Shown here: positions 1-5,679 of the stretch, piece by piece
Position numbering within the stretch: the first letter of the stretch is position 1
How the letters are laid out: every line of letters begins with the position of its first letter
NCBI GenBank assembly: GCA_023432655.1
Contig: JAEYUK010000237.1
Span: 1 to 6,157, forward strand
Source: Pseudomonadota bacterium
GTDB lineage: Bacteria > Bdellovibrionota > Bacteriovoracia > Bacteriovoracales > Bacteriovoracaceae
Direction of reading: 5' to 3'
DNA: 6,157 bases
Made by a program: the position numbers and the translations under genes
Notes under the pieces: generated by a model
What the model was told of the DNA's origin: nothing
Database searches by the model: none
Seen by the model: only the letters and a program-made list of their open reading frames with translations

Positions 1-12
1 GGCAATAAATAA

Positions 13-891
13 CTAAATATAACTCTGACCGGTAGCAAAGATTCCCGCCGGAAGAATCCTTCCATCGTTTTGGTGTTTCACACCTAATTCGCCACAGTTT
101 GTTCGTTTCCATCTCTTGTCATAGATAATGTTTTTCAATGCTTCCATCTGAACCCCTTGAGTGTGGCTCGAAAGGAAGAGAAATGAATTATCTTTGTTAA
201 GAACTGAGAGCATGGCCTCAACGAGCAGGTGGATGTGTTTTTCAAAATCCCAAACCTCTTTTTTTACCCCATGGCCCCAACTTGGTGGATCCGCCAGGAT
301 TCCGTCGTAGATGAAATTCTTTTTGAATGAGTGCCGAATGAATTCCTGGGCATCTCCGTGAACCCAGCGGATGCTATTGTCACTGATTCTACTAAGTTTT
401 TGAGATTCCTTACCCCAGTCCAGAACGCCTTTAGAGCTATCGACGTGGTAAACTTCTGCTCCGGCCAGGGCCATCGTAAGGCTGGCACAACCGGTATAAC
501 CAAAAAGGTTCACCACTTTCGGGGCCCGACCGAGTTTTTCTTTAAGAGCTTTTACCTCATGATACAGCCAAATCCAGACCGGAATTTGTTCAAAGAAGAC
601 TCCGCAGTGACCAAAGGAAGTAAATTTTAATTTGAACTGAAGGGTTTTTCCGTCAATCTCCCAAGGGAAGGTGAGATTAGGTGAAGGATCTTTTTTGTGT
701 TCCCATTTACCGCCGCCATCCTTTGTACGGATAACATTGGAAGTCACCTGGTTCCATTCAGTGTCTTTTAAAATGGGCTTCCAAATGGCCTGTGGACTAG
801 GGCGGTTTACTTTTATTCCTGAGATAACTTCAAGTTTCCGGCCTAGACCTGAGTCCAGGAGCTGATAATAGGGCAAATTTTCTGTGATCAT
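13..891 (-). CDS. RlmI/RlmK-like class I SAM-dependent methyltransferase
   Basis: A 292-residue protein with a Rossmann-type SAM-dependent methyltransferase domain. Visible motifs are the SAM-binding loop NLFGYTG (residues 128-134), the acidic ribose-binding strand end VDSS (150-153), GDAQEF (179-184) and the catalytic-type DPPSWGHG (201-208). This arrangement matches the C-terminal domain of the RlmI/RlmK (COG1092-like) family, which methylates bases of 23S rRNA. Full RlmI proteins are near 400 residues with an N-terminal PUA domain; this protein has about 100 residues ahead of the catalytic core and no recognisable PUA domain, so an RNA substrate is likely but not assured. No signal peptide is present, so it should act in the cytoplasm. 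It is the last gene of a three-gene operon. Its ATG overlaps the upstream TGA as ATGA, and no good Shine-Dalgarno lies close by (an AGG sits about 16 bases upstream), so it probably relies on translational coupling. Family confident, exact target unknown. Confidence 0.85.
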   Translation of the reverse strand: MITENLPYYQLLDSGLGRKLEVISGIKVNRPSPQAIWKPILKDTEWNQVTSNVIRTKDGGGKWEHKKDPSPNLTFPWEIDGKTLQFKLKFTSFGHCGVFFEQIPVWIWLYHEVKALKEKLGRAPKVVNLFGYTGCASLTMALAGAEVYHVDSSKGVLDWGKESQKLSRISDNSIRWVHGDAQEFIRHSFKKNFIYDGILADPPSWGHGVKKEVWDFEKHIHLLVEAMLSVLNKDNSFLFLSSHTQGVQMEALKNIIYDKRWKRTNCGELGVKHQNDGRILPAGIFATGQSYI

Positions 892-1577
892 TTAATTTTA
901 AACGTAACCTGTATATTAGTTGAATAGTTCTGAGTACCGGCCTCAATTTGCACTGGGGCCGAATCCATCATGGTCTTCATAGCACCTAAGCGGTGCTCAG
1001 GAAAGGGCCCAGGAATGTTTGGGACTTCATTGAGAAGAATGACTTCACCAATTTTAAATCCCAAACGTTTGGCCAATTGCTTGGCCTTTTCACGAGCATC
1101 GTCGGCGGCGATATCCAGACACTTCAAATATTCTTCCCGGGATTTTTCCAGGGATAAAAAAGTTGTGAGATTGCCCACATTGATAATGCCTACTTCAGAG
1201 GCTTTCATCATGGTTTCACCAATTCGGGAAATTTCACTGGTTGTGACTTCTAAATTCAGGGCCGCTTTATAGCCTTTATCGACATAGCGCTCTTTTTCGT
1301 ACTCACGGACTGGGTAAACATTGTAGTTGGAGTTTTTTAGCTCCAGGTCTTTCAGATTAAGTTTTTTAATTTGAGCTTTAAGCTTTTCAACTTGTTCAGT
1401 GGTTCTCTTAACCGCTTCTTTCTGGTCTTTAGACTGGTTTTCAGCAGTAAAAATGAGTGTTCCCCGATCTGGTGTGACCTTAATCTGGCAGCTTCCTTGA
1501 ACCTGGATTTGTGGATCATCGGCCTTGGCACTCACATAGGTCATGAGTGACAAAGCAACGAGAATAAATGATTTCAT
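888..1577 (-). CDS. Exported SIMPL domain (DUF541) protein
   Basis: A 229-residue secreted or periplasmic protein of the SIMPL/DUF541 family, which includes E. coli YggE and Brucella BP26. Family members are linked to oxidative-stress tolerance and, for BP26, form large oligomeric rings; no enzymatic activity is established. Residues 1-19 form a signal peptide (Lys2, hydrophobic core, AKA before the cleavage point). The mature part shows the family pattern: an early strand with TPDRGTL (35-41), a charged helix at about 50-76, the GY-A-L-EV segment (102-111), an IG turn (119-120) and the conserved helix AADDAREKAKQLAKRLGF (157-174). The length is typical. Two cysteines (30 and 153) remain in the mature chain. 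It is the middle gene of the operon: ATGA overlaps join it to the transpeptidase-like gene upstream and the methyltransferase downstream. A good Shine-Dalgarno (AGAGG) precedes the ATG by six bases. Domain assignment is confident; the biological role is not. Confidence 0.88.
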   Translation of the reverse strand: MKSFILVALSLMTYVSAKADDPQIQVQGSCQIKVTPDRGTLIFTAENQSKDQKEAVKRTTEQVEKLKAQIKKLNLKDLELKNSNYNVYPVREYEKERYVDKGYKAALNLEVTTSEISRIGETMMKASEVGIINVGNLTTFLSLEKSREEYLKCLDIAADDAREKAKQLAKRLGFKIGEVILLNEVPNIPGPFPEHRLGAMKTMMDSAPVQIEAGTQNYSTNIQVTFKIK

Positions 1578-2812
1578 TCAATTCCTCTAAGCGCTAGATC
1601 GCGTGCTGTTACAGGAGAGTTTTCATCGTCGAGATCAACGATATAGAGTAGACCTTTAATGCTCACTTCATTTGAGTATTTTGGGGCCATGTCCATCGCT
1701 CTCATGACATCATCAAGAAGTTCGCGTTGGTCTTTATAGGTAACGTTACCATAGGTGTTTTCTCTTTGAGCTATACAGCCACTGGTGCGCATGAAGGGGA
1801 AATAAGGCGTTGAAGGATCTTTATTGATTTTTCCCGTTCCGTGAATCCTTAGAAGATTTCTTCCAATGTCACGGGCCACCACCGCTGGCTTCCACCAGTC
1901 ACTTTGATGAGAAGATTCCGGGATTAGTTTCTTGGTCAGGGCTTCACTTTTTGATTTTGGAATGAAATTTAAAATCATTCTTCTGAACTTTCCAAAAGAG
2001 AGCTGTTGATCAGCGGCCGGCATGACGGAATCGATGGTTAAAACTCCCGCTGGAGTGTTTCCGTTACGAGAATAACTTGGAATCCCTCGCGCCGATGATG
2101 CCAGGGCCGGGTTAGTCCAAATGGATCCGTCTTGATTTCTTACGATTTCACCATGAATGTCCTTCATAACCATGAGGCACGGATAAAGGCGGTTATCGCG
2201 ACAAAACATAAAGAGCTTAATTGATTTCACATATTCACCATTCATATAGGTCGTGACGTCTGGCGTGTGGTGAAATAAATCGGCTATCATGGCCGTTGAA
2301 ACTTCCTCTGCTTTTACTTCTTCCGCAGCAATATCAAAGTATTCTGGATGATTTTTTGCGCGATAAATAATTTCATCGTGACCAGCTTTTAGTATCTCAG
2401 CTTCGTAAGCGGCAATGGTATAGATTAATCTGGTATCAACACTTGGAATGAGAAGCACGTTAAGCAACTCTGCCTCCAACAGTCCAGGAAGGCGTGAAAC
2501 CTGGCGGTACTTCATTTTAAGAATGGCCACTCTTAATTGATCAGTTAACTCATAATGAAATGGGTCCATTTCATCTAAAAACTGCAAGGCACTGCTATTA
2601 CCTTCTTCGGTTAAATCCCAAAGTGCATCTACAAAGAGAGTTTGTTCCTGTGGTGAAAAAGACAGAAAGTGATTGAAACCTTTTCCTGATTCGATTTTTT
2701 CTTGAAAGTCATAGTAAAGAACTTCTTCGATGACATTTTCTTCAATGGGGCCAGCAGACCAGGCATTTGATAGTACAGTCAGGGCCAAAGCAAGCGACAT
2801 CCAGTGTTTCAT
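1574..2812 (-). CDS. Exported L,D-transpeptidase-like (YkuD fold) protein with variant active site
   Basis: A 412-residue exported protein. Residues 1-20 form a signal peptide ending AWSA. Residues 21-190 are acidic and helix-rich with no motif I recognise. The C-terminal half resembles a YkuD L,D-transpeptidase domain: NGNTPAGVLTIDSV (250-263) fits the family's G-x-x-TP-x-G-x-(F/L)-x-I strand, and IHGTG (323-327) followed 22 residues after the His by Cys in TSGCI (343-347) fits the HG...SHGC catalytic block. YkuD enzymes build 3-3 or lipoprotein crosslinks in peptidoglycan, or trim and exchange stem peptides, in the periplasm. The second motif His is replaced by Ser344 and the His-to-Cys spacing is slightly long, so activity could be altered or lost. 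It is the first gene of the operon, with AAGGA eight bases before the ATG and a sigma70-like promoter just upstream. An uncharacterised catalytic-domain-like protein is the cautious alternative. Confidence 0.65.
   Translation of the reverse strand: MKHWMSLALALTVLSNAWSAGPIEENVIEEVLYYDFQEKIESGKGFNHFLSFSPQEQTLFVDALWDLTEEGNSSALQFLDEMDPFHYELTDQLRVAILKMKYRQVSRLPGLLEAELLNVLLIPSVDTRLIYTIAAYEAEILKAGHDEIIYRAKNHPEYFDIAAEEVKAEEVSTAMIADLFHHTPDVTTYMNGEYVKSIKLFMFCRDNRLYPCLMVMKDIHGEIVRNQDGSIWTNPALASSARGIPSYSRNGNTPAGVLTIDSVMPAADQQLSFGKFRRMILNFIPKSKSEALTKKLIPESSHQSDWWKPAVVARDIGRNLLRIHGTGKINKDPSTPYFPFMRTSGCIAQRENTYGNVTYKDQRELLDDVMRAMDMAPKYSNEVSIKGLLYIVDLDDENSPVTARDLALRGIE
1584..1588 (-). promoter_or_regulatory. 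Ribosome binding site of the SIMPL gene
   Basis: On the minus strand AGAGG lies six bases before the ATG at 1577, inside the 3' end of the transpeptidase-like gene. It supports the chosen start despite the ATGA overlap and implies that this gene can recruit ribosomes itself, unlike the methyltransferase gene downstream. Confidence 0.7.
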
Positions 2813-2820
2813 GCTGTAAT

Positions 2821-2825
2821 TCCTT
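2821..2825 (-). promoter_or_regulatory. Ribosome binding site of the transpeptidase-like gene
   Basis: AAGGA on the minus strand, eight bases before the ATG at 2812. The spacing is good and it supports this start, which also gives a complete signal peptide. Confidence 0.7.
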
Positions 2826-2841
2826 TTTAAATTAGTCGGAG

Positions 2842-2870
2842 ACTATAAAGCGTAACTTTTAAGCTTTTAA
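2842..2870 (-). promoter_or_regulatory. Sigma70-like promoter of the three-gene operon
   Basis: Read on the minus strand, TTAAAA (2865-2870, four of six matches to the -35 consensus) is followed after exactly 17 bases by TATAGT (2842-2847, five of six matches to the -10 consensus). Transcription would start near 2835 and give a short leader of about 20 bases that contains the ribosome binding site at 2821-2825. The fit of promoter, leader and ribosome site is good, but no start-site data exist here. Confidence 0.5.
2856..2870. repeat. Tandem CTTTTAA direct repeat in the operon promoter
   Basis: Two perfect copies of CTTTTAA (2856-2862 and 2864-2870), separated by one G, cover the -35 element and most of the -35 to -10 spacer of the minus-strand promoter. 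This could be an operator half-site pair or simply AT-rich promoter DNA. The eight-base periodicity does not match a full helical turn. Confidence 0.4.
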
Positions 2871-2988
2871 CCGACAAGAGAAAGTTAAAAAATGAACCTC
2901 CCCTTGGACAAGCGAGACCGCATTAATCTGTTTTGAAGCTTTTCCTCAGAAAATCTTAACGAACTCCCCAAGTTACCGAAATTATTTA

Positions 2989-3020
2989 TTGACATGGAGC
3001 CTTGATCTTGACGTTATATT
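2989..3020 (+). promoter_or_regulatory. Candidate promoter of htpX
   Basis: A perfect TTGACA (2989-2994) is followed by TATATT (3015-3020, five of six matches to the -10 consensus), but the spacer is 20 bases, longer than the usual 16-18, so the pair may be weak or need an activator. A second -35-like TTGACG (3008-3013) has only a poor partner, TAACTT (3030-3035), at 16 bases. Either would place the transcript start upstream of the ATG at 3075. No CpxR-type box (as known for E. coli htpX) is evident. Confidence 0.3.
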
Positions 3021-3065
3021 AAAAAGTATTAACTTATGAGTGTTCCCCTTTGGAGCAAATTTAAC

Positions 3066-3069
3066 GGAG
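3066..3069 (+). promoter_or_regulatory. Ribosome binding site deciding the htpX start
   Basis: GGAG lies five bases before the ATG at 3075. The in-frame ATG at 3036 has only AT-rich sequence ahead of it and no Shine-Dalgarno. This, together with the MFKRI N-terminus typical of HtpX, fixes the start at 3075. Confidence 0.75.
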
Positions 3070-3074
3070 TTATT

Positions 3075-3965
3075 ATGTTTAAACGTATTTTTCTATTTAT
3101 GCTGACTAACGTTTTAGTGTTGGTTTCAGTCAGTATTATTTTAAGTGTTCTTGGAGTTGGTAATTATCTGACAGCATCTGGGATCGATTATCGCGCCCTC
3201 ATGATTTTCTGTTTGGTCTGGGGTTTTGCAGGTTCAGGAATCTCGCTCTTACTTTCTAAATTCATGGCCAAGAAAATGATGGGTGTGGAGATTGTCGATG
3301 AACGCGGACCATATGGAGATCTTGTCCGTAAAGTTCATCAAATTTCAAAGCAAGCTGGTATTGAAAAAATGCCGGAAGTAGGTATTTATCACTCGGCTGA
3401 AGTGAATGCATTTGCAACTGGCCCCACTAAAAATAAGGCGCTGGTAGCAGTGTCAACTGGACTTCTTCAACAGATGAATGCTGATGAGGTTGAGGGTGTG
3501 CTTGCCCACGAAGTTGCTCACGTCGCCAACGGAGACATGGTGACCATGGCGTTAGTACAAGGTGTAGTGAACGCCTTTGTTATGTTCTTCGCACGTATTG
3601 CGGCCTTCGCCCTTCAGAATTTCCTGAGTGGTGATCGTGATGATGATAGACCAGTTACATCGGGATTGGTGTATCATTTAACCGTGATGGTTTTTGAAAT
3701 TGCCTTTTCATTCCTTGGAATGTTTGTGGTCGCTTATGTATCGCGCATCCGCGAGTACCGCGCCGATAAAGGAGGAGCTCAGTTTGCAGGTCGCCATAAG
3801 ATGATTGCGGCCCTAAAGCGTCTTCAGCAGAAAATTGATTTTGTTGATGACTCTCAGGAATCTCTTAAGGCCATGAAGATTTCTTCTAAGAAGGGTCTTA
3901 TGAACTTTCTTTCAACCCATCCTTCGCTTGAAGATCGAATCGCGGCCCTTGAGCGCTCTTATTAA
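3075..3965 (+). CDS. htpX: HtpX membrane zinc metalloprotease (M48 family)
   Basis: A 296-residue inner-membrane zinc endopeptidase that degrades misfolded membrane proteins, working alongside FtsH in membrane quality control. The N-terminus MFKRIFLFMLTN matches HtpX closely. Membrane segments lie at about 4-25, 40-60, 157-180 and 200-222. The cytosolic catalytic part carries the zinc motif HEVAH (145-149; ligands His145 and His149, base Glu146), and Glu227 in SRIREYRAD is the probable third ligand. The family block NAFATGP (111-117) and the C-terminal STHPSLEDRIAAL (280-292) are also present. Length agrees with E. coli HtpX (about 293). All key residues are intact, so it should be active. 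An in-frame ATG at 3036 would add 13 residues unlike the family, and it lacks a ribosome site. The gene is transcribed divergently from the operon to its left and is followed by a hairpin terminator. Assignment is secure. Confidence 0.96.
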   Translation: MFKRIFLFMLTNVLVLVSVSIILSVLGVGNYLTASGIDYRALMIFCLVWGFAGSGISLLLSKFMAKKMMGVEIVDERGPYGDLVRKVHQISKQAGIEKMPEVGIYHSAEVNAFATGPTKNKALVAVSTGLLQQMNADEVEGVLAHEVAHVANGDMVTMALVQGVVNAFVMFFARIAAFALQNFLSGDRDDDRPVTSGLVYHLTVMVFEIAFSFLGMFVVAYVSRIREYRADKGGAQFAGRHKMIAALKRLQQKIDFVDDSQESLKAMKISSKKGLMNFLSTHPSLEDRIAALERSY

Positions 3966-3975
3966 ATAAATACCA

Positions 3976-4011
3976 AAGGGGGAAGGAATTCCCCCTTAAT
4001 TCTTCGTTTTT
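3976..4011 (+). terminator. Hairpin terminator after htpX
   Basis: Perfect 9-bp inverted repeat AAGGGGGAA (3976-3984) / TTCCCCCTT (3989-3997) with a GGAA tetraloop, 11 bases after the htpX stop. Five T's (4007-4011) follow, but nine bases away from the stem instead of directly beneath it. It may terminate only partially and let some htpX transcript reach the histidine kinase gene, for which I see no convincing promoter of its own in the 64-base gap. Confidence 0.6.
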
Positions 4012-4029
4012 ACAGCCGATAAGCTTGGC

Positions 4030-5679
4030 ATGTCTCACAATTTATCCGTCGATATTGAACTTCTTGAAGTGATTCAAAAGAGGAACATACGACTGGCCCT
4101 TCCTTATACAGTTATCTTTTTTGCTACATTTTTTATTTTTAATAAAATGTACCAAGCAGATTTCTGGACCTTACTTGGTCCTCTGTGCATCATTCTGGGT
4201 CTTGCTATCAGGTATTTAGTTAACGATCCAGTTAGAAAGGAATCGATTCTTAAGTGGTACAGCTTGTACTCATTTCTAAATGGGATGGGATGGGGATCGC
4301 TTTTTTGGTCGGTCAATGACTTCTATGGTACTCAGAGTGTTGAGCTTCTTTTCTGTGGGGCCTTCATTATTACCCTGATCTCGGGTGGGATAACTACGTT
4401 CTCTGCTTCTTTAAAAATTATTTTTGCCTATATTTTCTTTTTATCGGTAATTCCGATTTATGTCTTATTGACCCGTACAACGGGATCGATGCACTTTGTT
4501 CTCATTATCTTTCTCGGAAGTATCGTTTATCAGATGTATCACGCTTTGGTGGCCCATTATTATTTAAGGGATTCCTCTCTTAATATGAACAATGTGAAAA
4601 GAGAAAAAGATAGTCTCCAGGAAGTGATAGATTCAATTCCTGGTATTGTTACTATGGTTAATAATGAAGGTAGGCACATCTTGGTGAATAATTTTAAGGA
4701 TGGTTTTTATAAGGAAAAACTCATTCATAAAAAACTTGGGGAAGCTTTCCCGGGGTCAACTCTTTCAGTGACACTCCAGAGTTTTCTGGAGAGTGGAAAG
4801 AAAGAAGAAATGATTGAACTGAATTTAAATGATCAAGGTGAAGATGACTGGAACATGGTCAATTTAAAGCGCATTGAATCACCTGAACCGGGTATTATCG
4901 CAGTTATTTTACCTAGTAATGAGCTGATAAAGATCAAGAATGATTTAAGGATTCAAGAGGCCCGGGCCATGTATTCATCGAAGCTAGCTTCTGTGGGTGA
5001 ATTGTCAGCAGGAATTGCCCATGAAATAAATAACCCTTTAACAGTGATTGAGGGGTCAGCAAGCTTAATTAATGTTCTGATTAATGAAGATCCACTTGAT
5101 AGAGAAGCCATTCTGAAATCAACCGATAAAATCATTAATACGTCTCAAAGAATTGCCCGAATCACCCGCGGACTTAGAGTACTTTCAAAAGATGCCGAAG
5201 AGGAGCCTTTCAGTAATGTAAGTTTCCAATCCATTATTGAGCCATGTTTGGATATCACCAAGGCCAAAGTACTAAGCCATAATATAAAGCTTACCGTGGT
5301 CAACCAGGAGAGTGATGTTGCCTTTTTTGGAAATGAAATTCAGCTAGGTCAGGTGATGATGAATTTAGTGAGCAATGCCATTGACGCTGTCGCCTCCACT
5401 GAAGAACCACGTTGGATTGAAATTCATTACAGGCCTAGTTTTGATTGGCTCGACATCTATGTCATTGATAGCGGTCCAGGTGTGAATGAGAGTATCAGCG
5501 ATAGAATCATGGACCCATTTTTTACAACCAAAGAAAGTGATCAAGGGACAGGTCTAGGGCTCTCTATATCAAAACGAATTATAGAGCTTCATAATGGAAA
5601 TTTAACTTTTATGCGAGATGCTGAACACACAACATTCAGGGCCAGATTTCCCCGGATGACAACCTGGCCATCCCGCTAG
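4030..5679 (+). CDS. Six-TM PAS-like sensor histidine kinase
   Basis: A 549-residue membrane sensor kinase. About six transmembrane segments (roughly 22-38, 46-63, 75-94, 104-124, 128-147, 154-175), including a GMGWG motif (85-89) in the third, form the input domain with almost no periplasmic loop, so it probably senses a membrane or membrane-soluble signal. A short helix leads to a PAS-like domain (about 193-300, beginning VIDSIPGIVTMVNNEG). The HisKA H-box has the phospho-acceptor His331 in IAHEINNPL, and E332-x-x-N335 suits phosphatase activity. The ATPase domain has the N-box NLVSNAIDAV (445-454), G1 DSGPG (480-484), F-box DPFFTTK (495-501) and G2 GTGLGLS (506-512). All are intact, so it should autophosphorylate. 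No receiver domain or response regulator is in the window, so its partner is unknown. The ATG has a poor Shine-Dalgarno, yet no other start fits: the frame is closed by a stop at 3997-3999 and the next Met is residue 40. Confidence 0.93.
   Translation: MSHNLSVDIELLEVIQKRNIRLALPYTVIFFATFFIFNKMYQADFWTLLGPLCIILGLAIRYLVNDPVRKESILKWYSLYSFLNGMGWGSLFWSVNDFYGTQSVELLFCGAFIITLISGGITTFSASLKIIFAYIFFLSVIPIYVLLTRTTGSMHFVLIIFLGSIVYQMYHALVAHYYLRDSSLNMNNVKREKDSLQEVIDSIPGIVTMVNNEGRHILVNNFKDGFYKEKLIHKKLGEAFPGSTLSVTLQSFLESGKKEEMIELNLNDQGEDDWNMVNLKRIESPEPGIIAVILPSNELIKIKNDLRIQEARAMYSSKLASVGELSAGIAHEINNPLTVIEGSASLINVLINEDPLDREAILKSTDKIINTSQRIARITRGLRVLSKDAEEEPFSNVSFQSIIEPCLDITKAKVLSHNIKLTVVNQESDVAFFGNEIQLGQVMMNLVSNAIDAVASTEEPRWIEIHYRPSFDWLDIYVIDSGPGVNESISDRIMDPFFTTKESDQGTGLGLSISKRIIELHNGNLTFMRDAEHTTFRARFPRMTTWPSR
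5676..5679. other. Shared CTAG: overlapping stop codons of convergent genes
   Basis: The palindrome CTAG supplies TAG to both converging genes: 5677-5679 on the plus strand ends the histidine kinase and 5676-5678 on the minus strand ends the flavoprotein gene. No hairpin terminator is seen around this junction, so each transcript probably runs antisense into the other gene before ending. Confidence 0.9.

Noticed and set aside
331..630. Open frame on the plus strand within the methyltransferase gene
   Set aside because: Lies wholly opposite a gene with clear SAM-binding motifs, has no domain pattern, and its start lacks a ribosome site; a similar antisense frame at 264-503 in another frame of the same gene is likewise a shadow.
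970..1272. Open frame on the plus strand opposite the SIMPL gene
   Set aside because: Composition is that of a reverse-strand shadow, with no recognisable domain; the minus-strand SIMPL protein accounts for the coding signal.
2901..2925. Heat-shock sigma32-like promoter (CCCTTGGA ... CCGCATTA) ahead of htpX
   Set aside because: Both half-elements look tempting, but only nine bases separate CTTGGA from CCGCAT, well short of the usual 11-16, and the start would lie some 140 bases from the htpX ATG.
2940..2956. Small hairpin TTTTC / GAAAA in the divergent region
   Set aside because: Five AT-rich base pairs with a four-base loop are too weak and too common in AT-rich intergenic DNA to call a terminator or RNA element.
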